Below, piece by piece: positions 1 to 9,208 of a DNA stretch of 64,000 nt. Position numbers and translations under genes: made by a program. How positions within the stretch are numbered: the first letter of the stretch is position 1; each line of letters opens with the position of its first letter. The stretch comes from Pseudomonas japonica (GTDB lineage Bacteria > Pseudomonadota > Gammaproteobacteria > Pseudomonadales > Pseudomonadaceae). The stretch lies in NCBI RefSeq assembly GCF_900188455.1, contig NZ_FZOL01000025.1, positions 1-64,000 on the forward strand, in the 5' to 3' direction. The notes beneath the pieces were generated by a model that was not told where the DNA came from, did no database searches, and saw only the letters and a list, made by a program, of their open reading frames with translations.

Positions 1-315
1 GCCGGCGGCGTCGCCGTCACCCCAGGTCGCCGAGCTGACCAGGTTGAAGGTGCCGTACAGCGTGCCGTTGCCGCCCAGGCCCTGGTCGCCGCTGAAGCCG
101 TACTTGATGAAACCTTCGCGCCAGGTCGAACCGCCCGGCGTGCCGTCGTAGTTCTTGCGGCTGTTGAACATACCCCAGACCGCGAGCATGTCGGCGTTGA
201 GGTGCGTGTCGTCGTCCGCGTACAGCTCGTAGGCCTGGGCCGGTACGCTGATTCCCAGGGCGATCGAAAGTGCAAGGCCGCGGCGCGCGGCCCTGTTGAA
301 CAGGGTGCTGGACAT
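1..315 (-). CDS. Putative outer-membrane porin, N-terminal part (cut by window edge)
   Basis: The first 105 residues of a minus-strand gene are present; the rest lies beyond position 1. The N-terminus is a classic signal peptide: basic start (RAARR), hydrophobic LALSIALGISV, then a PAQA cleavage site. The mature part begins YELYADDDTHLNADM and continues with alternating polar/aromatic stretches such as GFIKYGFSGD and GTLYGTFNLVSS, which look like beta-barrel strands. An AGGAG ribosome site lies just before the ATG. It follows the aminotransferase gene by 83 bases and probably belongs to the same uptake and catabolic operon, serving as its outer-membrane entry pore. The exact porin family cannot be decided from this fragment. 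Confidence 0.6.
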   Translation of the reverse strand, partial: MSSTLFNRAARRGLALSIALGISVPAQAYELYADDDTHLNADMLAVWGMFNSRKNYDGTPGGSTWREGFIKYGFSGDQGLGGNGTLYGTFNLVSSATWGDGDAAG

Positions 316-398
316 GCAAGTGCTCCTGTGTGCCTTGGCAGGCATTCTTATCAGTGCGGTGGAAGGTCACCGCCGGTCGGCGGCGACCCGGGTGCGGC

Positions 399-1823
399 TC
401 AGCGGCAGCGCGACAGGGCGCTGTCGAGGACTTCGGCGATCCGGCTGGCCTCGCCGGAGGTCAGGGTCAACGGCGGCGAGAGAATGATCTTGCTGCCCAC
501 CGGACGCACCAGCACGCCCTCCTCCCTTGCCGCTTCGGCGATGCGCGCGGCATCGCCGGCGGCCGGGTCCACCGGCTGGCGGGTGCGCTTGTCGCTGACC
601 AGGTCGAGGGCGATCATCAGGCCCTTGCCACGCACCTCGCCGACCACCTCGAAGCGTTCACTGAGCGGCTGCAACTGTGCCAGCAACTGCGCGCCGATCG
701 TTGCCGCATTGCCCGGCAGGTCCTCGGCCTCGACGATGTCCAGCACGGCCAGGGCCGCGGCGCAGGCGGTCGGGTGGCCGGTGTAGGTGTAGCCATGCAT
801 GATGAAGCTGCCGAAACCCGGCGCCTGCTCGATGGCCTCGGCGATGCGCGTGTTGAACACCGTGGCGCCCAGGGGGATGTAGCCGGCGGAAATACCCTTG
901 GCCAGACACAGGATGTCCGGCGCCACGCCCCAGCCGCGGCTGCCGAGCATGCAGCCGGAGCGACCGAAGCCGGTGACCACTTCGTCGGCGATCAGCAGGA
1001 TCCCGTGGCGGTCGCAGACCTGGCGCAGGCGCTTCCAGTAGTTGGCCGGCGGCACGATCACCCCGCCGGCGCCCTGCACCGGCTCGGCGATCAGCGCGGC
1101 GAAGCTGTGCGCGCCGTACAGGGCGATGGTTTCTTCGAGCTGGCGGATGCAGTGCTCGGTCAGTTCCTCCGGATCGCGACAGTCCCAGGGATTGCGGTAC
1201 AGCCATGGCGTGTCGAGGCTGTGGCAGCCGCCGAGAAGCTGCCCGTGGTTGTAGTGATAGACGCCATTGCCGCCCACCGAGGTGCCGCCGATGTGCACGC
1301 CGTGATAGCCGTTGCGCAGGGAGAGAAAACGCGTGCGACCCGGCTGACCGCTGGCGACCCAATACTGGCGGGCCATCTTCAGCGCGGTTTCCACGGCATC
1401 CGAGCCGCCGCTGTTGAACAGCACGCGGGCCATGTCTTCCTCGGCGAACATGGAAGTCAGGCGCTCGGCCAGATCGTAGACCCGCGGATGGGCGATGCCG
1501 TCGAAGGTCTGGTAGTAGGCCAGCTCGTCCAGCTGGCGGACGATGGCGGCCTTCACCTCGGGGCGGTTGTGCCCGACGTTGACGTTCCACAGGCCGCCCA
1601 CGCCGTCGAGCATGCGCCGGCCATCGACGTCGGTGATGTAGTTGCCGTCGGCGCTGGCGATGATCAGGGTGTTGGCCCGGTGCGCCGGGGCCGCGCTGCC
1701 CATGGGGTGCCAGAACTTCTTCTCGGCGGTCTTGTAGTGTGCGTAACGGTTTGGCTGGGCCACGGCGGTGTCTCCGGAAAAGGCTGGCAGCGGGACGCCA
1801 GCGAACAGGGTGGGCGTGTTCAC
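399..1823 (-). CDS. Class III PLP-dependent aminotransferase (omega-amino acid or polyamine type)
   Basis: This is a 474-residue fold-type I class III aminotransferase, which transfers an amino group from a terminal amine or omega-amino acid to an oxo acid. The family's landmarks are visible: a substrate-loop GGLWNVNVGH, the phosphate-binding NSGGSDAVETALKMAR, the aspartate region LLIADEVVTGFGR and the PLP lysine in LAKGISAGYIPLG. The start is GTG at 1823, which overlaps the stop of the aldehyde dehydrogenase as GTGA, so the two are translationally coupled. Amination coupled to aldehyde oxidation suggests breakdown of a diamine, GABA, beta-alanine or a similar compound brought in by the upstream permease. 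The substrate cannot be read from the sequence. Confidence 0.88.
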   Translation of the reverse strand: MNTPTLFAGVPLPAFSGDTAVAQPNRYAHYKTAEKKFWHPMGSAAPAHRANTLIIASADGNYITDVDGRRMLDGVGGLWNVNVGHNRPEVKAAIVRQLDELAYYQTFDGIAHPRVYDLAERLTSMFAEEDMARVLFNSGGSDAVETALKMARQYWVASGQPGRTRFLSLRNGYHGVHIGGTSVGGNGVYHYNHGQLLGGCHSLDTPWLYRNPWDCRDPEELTEHCIRQLEETIALYGAHSFAALIAEPVQGAGGVIVPPANYWKRLRQVCDRHGILLIADEVVTGFGRSGCMLGSRGWGVAPDILCLAKGISAGYIPLGATVFNTRIAEAIEQAPGFGSFIMHGYTYTGHPTACAAALAVLDIVEAEDLPGNAATIGAQLLAQLQPLSERFEVVGEVRGKGLMIALDLVSDKRTRQPVDPAAGDAARIAEAAREEGVLVRPVGSKIILSPPLTLTSGEASRIAEVLDSALSRCR

Positions 1824-3241
1824 GAGAGGTTCTCCTTGCGCACGAACAGCAGTTGCTGGCCGGTGAATTCCAGCAGGCCTTCGAGACCGAACTCGACGCC
1901 GAAGCCGGACATCTTGCTGCCGCCGAACGGCGTGTTGGGCTGGATCTGCGCATGGCAGTTGACCCAGGCCACACCGCTTTCCAGGCGCGCCGCCAGGGCC
2001 TCGGCCTGGGTCGCATCGGGGCCCCAGACCGAGCCGCCCAGGCCCATGCTGCTGGCGTTGGCGCGGGCCAGGACATCGTCCACATCGCCGTAGGCAATCA
2101 GCGGCAGCACCGGGCCGAACTGCTCTTCGTCGACCAGGCGATCGCCGTCGGTGACATCGGCGACCAGGGTCGGCGGGTAGAAATAGCCGGCACGCGGCAG
2201 GCGCTGGCCGCCGCAGAGGATGCGCGCACCGAGACGCCGGGCGTCCTCCACCAGTTCGCCGACCAGTTCCAGCTGCTCGCTGTTCTGGATCGGACCGAAG
2301 GTGACCCCGGCCTCCAGGCCCGCGCCGACCACTTCGCGCCCGGCACGCTCGACCAGGGCCGCGGCGAAGGCCTCGTACTGCGATTCGTGCACATACAGGC
2401 GCTTCAGCGCCGCGCAGGTCTGGCCCATGTTGAGGAATGCGGCATTGAAGATGTCGTCGACCACGGCGGCGATATCGGTGCCGGGCAGGACGATGGCGGC
2501 ATCGTTGCCGCCCAGTTCCAGGGTCAGGCGCTTGAGGTTGCTCGCCGCGCCGCGCATCACGCTTTGCCCGGTGGGGGTGGAGCCGGTGAAGACGATCTTG
2601 TCGATGCCCGGATGGGTGGTGATGGCGCTGCCGAAGCCCTTCTCGCCGGTGACGATGTTGATCACCCCCGGCGGCAGGTGCCGGTCGAGGATCTCCACCA
2701 GGCGCAGGGTGCTCAGCGGTGTCAGGCTCGACGGTTTGCTGACCACGCAGTTGCCCGCGCGCAGGGCCGGGATGATGTGCCAGACGGCGATCATGAACGG
2801 CCAGTTCCACGGGGTGATCGAGGCGACCACGCCCAGCGGCTTGCGGTGCAGTTCGACGCGCTGGCGCGGGTTGTCCTCGACCTGTTCGACGGGGATCTCC
2901 AGGTCGGCGTTGTAGCGGGTCCAGGCCACCCCGCCCATGACTTCGGACAGGGCAAGCGCCAGCGGCTTGCCCTGCTCGCGGACGATCAGCCGGGCGATGC
3001 CGTCGGCCTCCCGCTCGATATCGTCGGCGGCCTTGTGCAGCGCCGCGCGGCGTTCGTCGGCGCTGCTCTGGCGCCAACCGGCGAAGGCCGTGCGGGCCGC
3101 GGCGACAGCCGCGTTCAACTGCCCGAGCGAACCCGAAGGGCATTGGGCGAAGGGCGTGCCGCTGGCCGGGTCGATCACCGCGAACTCGCCGTTTTCACCG
3201 GCGACGCGGACGCCGCCAATCAGTAGCTGGAAATTTTCCAT
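1820..3241 (-). CDS. NAD(P)-dependent aldehyde dehydrogenase
   Basis: This 473-residue ALDH-superfamily enzyme oxidises an aldehyde to the acid. The catalytic glutamate lies in LELGGNDAAIV and the catalytic cysteine in NMGQTCAALKR; the Rossmann segment TGSTPTGQSVM and the terminal NTPFGGSKMSGFG are also present. The start is ATG at 3241 (MENFQLLIGG), preceded by AAGGAT at a good distance; an upstream in-frame ATG at 3268 has poorer support. It sits between the permease (75 bases upstream) and the aminotransferase, with which it shares GTGA. It probably oxidises the aldehyde left after transamination of the imported amine. The LELGGND variant, instead of LELGGK, recalls ALDHs of amine catabolism, but substrate is inference. 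Confidence 0.9.
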   Translation of the reverse strand: MENFQLLIGGVRVAGENGEFAVIDPASGTPFAQCPSGSLGQLNAAVAAARTAFAGWRQSSADERRAALHKAADDIEREADGIARLIVREQGKPLALALSEVMGGVAWTRYNADLEIPVEQVEDNPRQRVELHRKPLGVVASITPWNWPFMIAVWHIIPALRAGNCVVSKPSSLTPLSTLRLVEILDRHLPPGVINIVTGEKGFGSAITTHPGIDKIVFTGSTPTGQSVMRGAASNLKRLTLELGGNDAAIVLPGTDIAAVVDDIFNAAFLNMGQTCAALKRLYVHESQYEAFAAALVERAGREVVGAGLEAGVTFGPIQNSEQLELVGELVEDARRLGARILCGGQRLPRAGYFYPPTLVADVTDGDRLVDEEQFGPVLPLIAYGDVDDVLARANASSMGLGGSVWGPDATQAEALAARLESGVAWVNCHAQIQPNTPFGGSKMSGFGVEFGLEGLLEFTGQQLLFVRKENLS

Positions 3242-3316
3242 GGGACATATCCTTGGGTTACGCGGCACCCGGGGTACCGCTGCACGCAGGTGGTGCTTAT
3301 GAGTGAGAGGGCCGGC

Positions 3317-4765
3317 TCAGAGCTTGTGGCTGCCCAGCTCCAGGTAACGCTGCGGGCACAGCCGGCGCAGACGCGCAGCCAGCAGAACACCGGTGATCAG
3401 GGCCGCGGGAATCACCGCGCAGAGGGCGTAGGACAGCGACTTGCTGGCCCCGGTCAGGACATCGAAGTGCAGCACCGCGACGCCCAGCACGAACAGCAGC
3501 GCGATGCAGGCCAGTCCTGGCAGCAAGCGCTTGCGCATGAAGCCGAGCTGCAACTGTGGCTGGCGATGGAAGTACATCAGCACCGCCGCCGACGTCATCG
3601 CCATCAGCAGGATCACGCACAGGGTCGCCAGACTGGAGAACCAGGCGAACAGTTGCAGGATCGGGTCGGCATCCAGCGCGGCGAACACCAGCACCACCAC
3701 CGCGGCGATCAGGCTCTGCAGGGCCGAGCCCATGTGCGGGCTCTGGTGCACCCGATGGGTGGTACCCAACTGCTTGGGCAGCAGGCCGTCGCGGCCGATG
3801 GCGTAGAAGTAGCGCGCCGCGGCGTTGTGGAACGCCAGCAGCCCGGCATAGATGCTGACCATGAACAGCACGCGGATCACCTGGGTCAGCTGCGGCCCGA
3901 CGAAGTGATCGGACAGGCCGTAGATGAAGGTCGTCGGGTCCTGCAGGGCCAGCAGGGTCGGGACGATCTTGTCCGCGCCCACGCCCACCACCATGGCCCA
4001 GATCGACAGGGTGTAGAACACGCCGATCAGCAGCACCGAAGCGTAGGTGGCGATGGGAATGGTGCGCTGCGGGTTCTTCGCTTCCTCGCCGTAGATGGTG
4101 GTGGCCTCGAAGCCGATGAAGGCGGCGAAGCAGAACAGCAAGCCGATCGACGGTGTGCCGCTGCCGACATGCCGGGCCTCGAACGAGGCGAAGTTGATCC
4201 CGCTGTCGCCGCCGCTGCGCAGGATGGCGAAATCCAGGATGAGGATCGCCAGGTACTCGGCGACCACCACGAACGACAGCACCCGCGCCGACAGGTCGAT
4301 ATTGCGGTAGCCGAGGATGGCGATACTGGTCATGGCCAGCAGCGAATAGACCCACCAGGGCAGCTCGATGGCGAAGACCACACTCATGGTCCCGGCCACC
4401 ACGCCACCGAACATGCCGTACAGCCCGACCTGGAGGATGTTGTAGGCGAACATCGCCAGCACCCCGGCAGCGCCGCCGGCCATGCCGCCGAGGCCACGGG
4501 AGGAGAAGGCATAGAAGCCGCCGGCGTTGGTCACATGGCGGGCCATGGTGGTGTAGCCCACCGAGAACGCCAGCAGTACCGCCAGGGTCAGCACCAGCAG
4601 CGCCGGGGTGCCCGCACCGTTGCCGAGCATGATGCCGATGGGAAAGCCGCCGGCGATCACGCTCAGGGGACTGGCCGCCGAGACCACGAAAAAGATGATG
4701 AAACCGACACCCAGGGCACCGCGCCTGAGCTCCGTGGAACTGTTCGCAGGGATGGAAACGCTCAT
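3317..4765 (-). CDS. APC-superfamily amino acid/amine permease
   Basis: This 482-residue inner-membrane protein has about twelve hydrophobic segments and the APC-family first-helix signature (GFIIFFVVSAASPLSVIAGG), followed by NAGGFYAFSSRGLGG and GFEATTIYGEEAKNP, which are typical of amino acid/polyamine/organocation transporters. The start at 4765 (MSVSIPANS) is preferred over an upstream in-frame ATG at 4825 because the family's conserved region begins soon after it. It is the first gene of an operon continuing into aldehyde dehydrogenase, aminotransferase and a porin, so it most likely imports the amino compound those enzymes break down. No regulator gene lies directly beside it. Confidence 0.88.
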   Translation of the reverse strand: MSVSIPANSSTELRRGALGVGFIIFFVVSAASPLSVIAGGFPIGIMLGNGAGTPALLVLTLAVLLAFSVGYTTMARHVTNAGGFYAFSSRGLGGMAGGAAGVLAMFAYNILQVGLYGMFGGVVAGTMSVVFAIELPWWVYSLLAMTSIAILGYRNIDLSARVLSFVVVAEYLAILILDFAILRSGGDSGINFASFEARHVGSGTPSIGLLFCFAAFIGFEATTIYGEEAKNPQRTIPIATYASVLLIGVFYTLSIWAMVVGVGADKIVPTLLALQDPTTFIYGLSDHFVGPQLTQVIRVLFMVSIYAGLLAFHNAAARYFYAIGRDGLLPKQLGTTHRVHQSPHMGSALQSLIAAVVVLVFAALDADPILQLFAWFSSLATLCVILLMAMTSAAVLMYFHRQPQLQLGFMRKRLLPGLACIALLFVLGVAVLHFDVLTGASKSLSYALCAVIPAALITGVLLAARLRRLCPQRYLELGSHKL

Positions 4766-5019
4766 TTTCTTGACCTTGTTGTATGAGGCAGTCTGTTGTC
4801 TGGAGTGGCACGGAGGCCGCGCCACAGCACGCTGTTGTTTTTCTGATCAGGCTGAGGACGATCCTAGACCCGGGTGGGGACGGGCTGTTAACCCAAAATG
4901 GCAGGGTTGCGGGGAAGGTTGCCCTGTTGAAGAGCATGGTGAGGCGGGAGGGCGTGGGGACAGGGTTGCGGCATGCCACGGATGAAAGGCGGCACCTGGC
5001 AGGTGCCGGGGTTTGTCTG

Positions 5020-5418
5020 TCAGCCGACCACCAGGAACGAAGCGCTGGCACGCACCACGCGCTCCTCGCCCACACTGATGTAGCTGTTGGCGAACACCAG
5101 GCGGCTGCCGGTCTTCTGAATGTCGACGGTCGCCTCCAGCCAGTCGCCGACCTTGGCCGAGCCGGCGAAGTCGGTGTTCAGGCTGGTGGTGACCAGCTTG
5201 AGCGGCGGGTCCCTGGAAAAGGCCGCGCTGTAGCCCAGGGCAATGTCGGCCAGGGCCATGAACAGCCCGCCGTGAGCCAGACCGCGGGCGTTGGTATGTT
5301 TTTCCTCGACACGAACGCCGATGATGAAACCGGCACCCTCTTCCCGAAAGAAGAATGGCCCCAGCAGTTCGATGAATGGACTGTTGCGAAACAGCGGTTT
5401 GAAACCCTGAGGGATCAT
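5020..5418 (-). CDS. PaaI-family hotdog thioesterase
   Basis: The product is 132 residues with the hotdog-fold thioesterase pattern: NARGLAHGGLFMALADIALGYSAAF (split here by function: the HGG loop and following helix) and a C-terminal sheet with ISVGEERVVRASASFLVV. Such enzymes hydrolyse acyl-CoA or acyl-ACP thioesters, often salvaging CoA from aromatic or fatty acyl groups. The start at 5418 (MIPQGFK) follows AAGGAT; an upstream in-frame ATG at 5475 would add a basic tail not typical of the family. The gene stands alone, 296 bases from the histidine kinase stop on one side and about 250 bases from the permease operon on the other. Its substrate is unknown. Confidence 0.82.
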   Translation of the reverse strand: MIPQGFKPLFRNSPFIELLGPFFFREEGAGFIIGVRVEEKHTNARGLAHGGLFMALADIALGYSAAFSRDPPLKLVTTSLNTDFAGSAKVGDWLEATVDIQKTGSRLVFANSYISVGEERVVRASASFLVVG

Positions 5419-5713
5419 GGGTGCAATATCCTTTTTGCTGTTTGAATTTTTCCGCCTTCTCATTCCGTCCGCCAAGGATCTGAGAAGCTGCTGATTACCC
5501 CCGGCAACCGCGCCTCAGACAACAACCGAGAAGTCGCCGAGCGGCGAGCAGGCACTTTCTCGTACAAAGCCTAATCGTTCAGGTCATCCTGGAACTGAAT
5601 ATCACCCTCTTGAATACAGCGCTGAAGACAAATTCGATAGTGCTCACTATCTGGTTTCCGTCCCCTTGAACAGCGGGCCAGGGGATACAGGATGCCAAAG
5701 TGCCAGCTGACGC
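5419..5713. other. Intergenic region, no gene recognised
   Basis: These 295 bases separate the downstream end of the seven-gene minus-strand operon from the thioesterase gene. I see no convincing open frame with a ribosome site, no strong terminator hairpin and no repeat. It must contain the thioesterase promoter, but no clear -35/-10 pair stands out. Confidence 0.5.
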
Positions 5714-7105
5714 TTAAGGCAGCCTGAAGTCCGCGGCGGTGTGTTCCAACGGGATCGACAAGGTCGCGGCGAGCCCGCCCTGGGCGCGGTTTGCAAGACG
5801 TACCTGGCCGCCCATGCCCTCGACGATGGTGGCGACGATGGACAACCCGAGGCCGGCGCCATTCGGGCTGTTGCGGCTGTAGAAGCGTTCGAACACCCGC
5901 GACAGACTGGCTTCGTCGATGCCCGGCCCCTCGTCCTCGATGGTCAGTTCGACCTGACCGGCACGCTGCCTGAGTGAAACCGTGATGCGCCCTCCCCGCG
6001 GCGAATGCTCCACCGCGTTGGCCACCAGATTGTGCAGGGCGATGCCCAGCACGCCGGCATCGACGGCCAGACGATGATCGCCCTCGCCGATGTCCAGCGA
6101 CGGCTCCAGGCCGCGATCGAGAATCCACGGGGTCAACTCCGCCAGCGACTCGGTGAGCATCTGCGCGACGTCGATCGGGGTGCTGACCCGTTGTCCCAGG
6201 CGCGGCTCCACGCGGGCCAGGGTCAACAGCTGGTTGACCACCCGGGTCAAGCGATCGACCCCGCCGATCAGGAAGCCCAGGGCCTTCTGCCGCTCGGCCT
6301 CGCTGGTGGCGGCCTGGGCGTTCTGCGCATGCAGGCGCAGGATGGCCAGCGGGGTGCGCATTTCATGGGCGGCGTCGGCGATGAAACGGTGCTCGCGGCG
6401 CAGCAGGTCGTCGATCTGCGCCAGCAGGCGATTGATCGCCGCCTGCATCGGCTCCAGCTCCGAGGGCAAGGGCACCAGTTGCAGCGGCTCCAGGGAGTCG
6501 GCATGCCGGGCGCGGATGACGTTGGCCATGTTCTGCAAGGGTTGCAGGCCCCAGCCGATCGCGGCCCAGACCAGCAGCGCCAGGGCCAGGCTGCCGATCA
6601 GGAAGGGAAACAGGGTATGGCGGACGATCCGGTCGATCAGGTCGTAGCGCACATCCTCGCGCTCGCCGACCCAGATGATCCAGTGCCGCTCCGGCACCGG
6701 CAGGACGAAACCGCGCCATTGCTGGCCATTCACCGCAAAATCGGCGAAGCCCGCGCTGACCGAGAGCGGCGCGAGGACCGGGGCGCTGGGGGTATGCACC
6801 AGCAGCGCACCGCTGTCATCCCAGACCTGGAAGGCCAGCTTGCTTTCATAGGGATGACCGATCCGGTGCCGTCCCGCCTTGCCCAGCGCTTCGTTGAAGG
6901 CGCGGTACAGCGTCTCGCGGCTGCCGTCCTGGACCGGAATGCTCATCACGCCTTCGAGCAGGCGGGCGTTCTGTGCCAGGTGGGCGTCATAGACCTCGGT
7001 GATTTCGTGGCGGCTGTCGTGGTAGTTGTACAGGGCCAGCAGGCTGGTCCCCAGCACCAGCAACAGCATGACCCGCCACAGCGTGCGCTGGCGCAGCGAG
7101 CTCAT
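5714..7105 (-). CDS. Sensor histidine kinase (QseC/TctE-like)
   Basis: This 463-residue inner-membrane kinase has a transmembrane helix at about residues 9-27, a periplasmic sensor of about 135 residues, a second helix at about 165-187, a HAMP-like linker, a HisKA domain with the phospho-acceptor His247 in FIADAAHEMRTPLA, and a HATPase domain with NLVANAVEHSP (N box), DEGPGID (G1) and GAGLGLSIV (G2). It overlaps the response regulator by four bases (ATGA) and is the last gene of the operon that starts with the hemolysin-like gene. Layout resembles QseC, TctE or the cationic-peptide sensor CprS, but paralogues are many and I do not assign a name. It is expected to control the operon it belongs to. 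Confidence 0.9.
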   Translation of the reverse strand: MSSLRQRTLWRVMLLLVLGTSLLALYNYHDSRHEITEVYDAHLAQNARLLEGVMSIPVQDGSRETLYRAFNEALGKAGRHRIGHPYESKLAFQVWDDSGALLVHTPSAPVLAPLSVSAGFADFAVNGQQWRGFVLPVPERHWIIWVGEREDVRYDLIDRIVRHTLFPFLIGSLALALLVWAAIGWGLQPLQNMANVIRARHADSLEPLQLVPLPSELEPMQAAINRLLAQIDDLLRREHRFIADAAHEMRTPLAILRLHAQNAQAATSEAERQKALGFLIGGVDRLTRVVNQLLTLARVEPRLGQRVSTPIDVAQMLTESLAELTPWILDRGLEPSLDIGEGDHRLAVDAGVLGIALHNLVANAVEHSPRGGRITVSLRQRAGQVELTIEDEGPGIDEASLSRVFERFYSRNSPNGAGLGLSIVATIVEGMGGQVRLANRAQGGLAATLSIPLEHTAADFRLP

Positions 7106-7764
7106 GCCTTGCTCTCGACCAGATAGCCGATACCGCGCACGGTGCGGATCAGGCCGTTGAACAGCTTCTTGCGCAGGTGATAGATGTTCACCTCCAGGGT
7201 GTTGCTTTCCGGCTCCTCGTCCCAGCCATACAGCAACTGGGTCAGGCGCTCGCGGGTGAAGACCTTGCCCGGCTGGGCCAGCAGTTCGTGCAGCAGCAGG
7301 TACTCCTTGGGCGTCAGCACCACCGGCTCGCCGTTGTAGTGGACTTGCTGGGTGACCGGATCGAGGGCGACGCCGGCATGCTCGATCAGCACCCGCGCCC
7401 GCCCGGCGCTGCGCCGCAGCAAGGCGCGCAGGCGGGCCTTGAGTTCGTTGAGGTCGAACGGCTTGACCAGATAATCGTCGGCCCCGGCATCGAGGCCGGT
7501 GATGCGGTCCTCGGTGGCATCGCGCGCGGTGAGGATCAGCACCGGCAGGCTGTCGCCCCCGGCCCGCACCCGCCGCAGCAGTTCGATGCCGTCCAGGCGC
7601 GGCAGGCCCAGGTCGAGGATCGCCAGGTCGAACGCTTCATGCTGCAAGGCATGCAGGCCGCTCACCCCGTCACGCAACCAGTCGAGGGTATAGCCCTCCT
7701 GGCGCAAGCCATCGCAGATCCCCTCGCCCAGCGCGGTATCGTCCTCAACCAGCAGCAGCCGCAT
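7102..7764 (-). CDS. OmpR/PhoB-family response regulator
   Basis: The 220-residue protein has a receiver domain with acidic pocket VEDD, phospho-acceptor Asp51 (LAILDLGLP), switch residues in LILTARD and the conserved lysine in LVKPFDL, followed by a winged-helix DNA-binding domain ending NTLEVNIYHLRKKL and IRTVRGIGYLV. It is of the QseB/PmrA/TctD type. Its partner kinase overlaps by four bases downstream; the TPR gene ends two bases before its start. An 11-bp tandem repeat at 12060-12080 in the promoter of the whole operon fits an OmpR-family binding site, so autoregulation of the operon is likely (inference). Confidence 0.93.
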   Translation of the reverse strand: MRLLLVEDDTALGEGICDGLRQEGYTLDWLRDGVSGLHALQHEAFDLAILDLGLPRLDGIELLRRVRAGGDSLPVLILTARDATEDRITGLDAGADDYLVKPFDLNELKARLRALLRRSAGRARVLIEHAGVALDPVTQQVHYNGEPVVLTPKEYLLLHELLAQPGKVFTRERLTQLLYGWDEEPESNTLEVNIYHLRKKLFNGLIRTVRGIGYLVESKA

Positions 7765-7766
7765 AG

Positions 7767-8408
7767 TCAGTCCTGTTTGTCCTTGAGCGCCTTGAGTAAA
7801 GCAGCGATATCGCCACGCCTGCCCTGGTCGGCCAGTTCACGTCCCGGTCGCGGCGGCGCCTGCAGGGCCTTTTCCAGCGCCGCGCGGGCTTCACCATAGC
7901 GTTTTTGCCGGAACAGATGATCGGCCCAGAAATAGTTGCTGTCGATACCGTTGGGGTTGATCCGCAGCGCCTGGCGCAACAGGGTCTCGGCCTTGTCGGC
8001 GTCGCCGAAGCCGATCGGCCAGCCGGGCACCTGGTCGTACAGGGTGCCCAGGCTGGTGTAGGCCGAACCCTGCAGGGCACTGGCATCCAGCTTGATCGCC
8101 TGCTCCAGGCTGGCCCGTGCCGCCTTGACCTTGCCCAGTGCCCCCAGCCCGCCGGTGGCGCCGGCCCAGCTGCTGTTGATGATGCCGTCCCAGATCAGCG
8201 GTTCGGCCGCGCCGGGGTATTGCTGAACGAAGCCGGCGGCATCGCCGGCCAGTTGCTCGAAGGCGTCGGCGCGCTGGTCCTTGGGCGTCTGGTACTGGAT
8301 CTGCGCCCAGCGATGCTGCAACTCGCCCAGGCGCTGGCTGCCGGCCTGGTCCAGGGCCCAGGTCAGCGGGGTGAACGCCAGCAGGCCGGCGACAAGAAAA
8401 CGCTTCAT
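7767..8408 (-). CDS. Periplasmic TPR protein resembling TRAP-associated TatT
   Basis: The 213-residue protein starts with a signal peptide (MKRFLVAGLLAFTPLTWA) and then consists of alpha-helical repeats: KAARASLEQAIKLD, LGTLYDQVPGW, KAETLLRQALRINPNG and EARAALEKALQAP all fit the tetratricopeptide pattern. The motif DGIINSSWAG followed by YTSLGTLYDQVPGWPIGFGD is shared with the TatT/PA3076-like family as I remember it. The start at 8408 overlaps the SDR stop (ATGA). It probably binds a ligand or partner protein in the periplasm; one possibility is that it helps the adjacent histidine kinase to sense. No TRAP transporter genes are nearby, so a transport role is not supported by context. Confidence 0.72.
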   Translation of the reverse strand: MKRFLVAGLLAFTPLTWALDQAGSQRLGELQHRWAQIQYQTPKDQRADAFEQLAGDAAGFVQQYPGAAEPLIWDGIINSSWAGATGGLGALGKVKAARASLEQAIKLDASALQGSAYTSLGTLYDQVPGWPIGFGDADKAETLLRQALRINPNGIDSNYFWADHLFRQKRYGEARAALEKALQAPPRPGRELADQGRRGDIAALLKALKDKQD

Positions 8409-9208
8409 TTGCCCGACTCCCTCGAATGACTGCCGATATGGCGAAGAATGACCGGTAGTTGCTTGCGCAGGGCGCGGTCGACCACCCCCGGAAGCATGCC
8501 GTTGAGACGCACGAAGAGCTTTTCCGGCCAGCCCAGGTAGAGCTCGCTGCGCTCGGACTGCACGGCCTCGAGCACCGCCCGGGCGACATCCGCCGGATCG
8601 TCCATGCCCACCTTGAGCGCCTGGTTCAGCGCCGTGGCGGCACTGCTGTTCATGCTCGTGCGCGTCGCCCGGGGTGCGGCATAGAGGACGTTGACCGAGG
8701 TATCGGCGAGTTCGCGGCGCAAGGCCTCGGAGAAACCGCGCAGGGCGAACTTGCTGGCGCAATAGGTGGCATACCCGGGATAACCGATCGAGCCATAGGT
8801 CGACCCTACGTTGACCACCAGTGCCGCGGGGCGGGCACGGAGCAGCGGCAGGCAGACCCGGGTCAGTTGCAGCGCCGCCTTCAGGTTGATGTCCAGCAAC
8901 TCGTCGAGGGCCTGCTCGTCGAGTTGGTCGAGCAAGGCGAAGCGGTTCACCCCGGCGGCATTGATCAGCACGTTGACGCCCATTTCCCGCGCCCGCGCCA
9001 GGACCCGCTCGCGCCCTTCGCGGGTGCGCAGGTCGGCCGCCTGCCAGTGCAGACGCTGCGGATAGCGCTGCATCAGGCTGGCCAACTTACCCACCTGGCG
9101 GCTCACCGCGAGCACCCGGGCCCCCGCCGCGCACAGCTGTTCGGCCAGCTCGAGGCCGATGCCGCCACTGGCCCCGGTCAACACCACCACGGATTCAGAC
9201 AAGCGCAT
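8405..9208 (-). CDS. Short-chain dehydrogenase/reductase (SDR)
   Basis: This 267-residue classical SDR has the nucleotide-binding TGASGGIG at residues 13-20, an NAAG motif (NVLINAAGVN) and the catalytic Ser...Tyr-x3-Lys (VGSTYGSIGYPGYATYCASK). The C-terminal stretch DPADVARAVLEAV and a substrate-loop region ending in LPGVVDRALRKQL resemble SDRs acting on long-chain or lipid substrates. It overlaps the diiron gene by 14 bases and the TPR gene by 4. Within the operon it probably reduces or oxidises the product of the diiron enzyme or of the AMP-ligase branch. The substrate is not identifiable from sequence. Confidence 0.88.
   Translation of the reverse strand: MRLSESVVVLTGASGGIGLELAEQLCAAGARVLAVSRQVGKLASLMQRYPQRLHWQAADLRTREGRERVLARAREMGVNVLINAAGVNRFALLDQLDEQALDELLDINLKAALQLTRVCLPLLRARPAALVVNVGSTYGSIGYPGYATYCASKFALRGFSEALRRELADTSVNVLYAAPRATRTSMNSSAATALNQALKVGMDDPADVARAVLEAVQSERSELYLGWPEKLFVRLNGMLPGVVDRALRKQLPVILRHIGSHSRESGK

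Noticed and set aside
330..2093. Long plus-strand open frame antisense to the aminotransferase and aldehyde dehydrogenase
   Set aside because: It is the shadow of two well-recognised minus-strand enzymes in high-GC DNA; its translation has no domain and no ribosome site.
5714..7764. Naming the two-component pair CprRS or QseBC
   Set aside because: Layout fits several paralogous systems; without alignment I cannot separate them.
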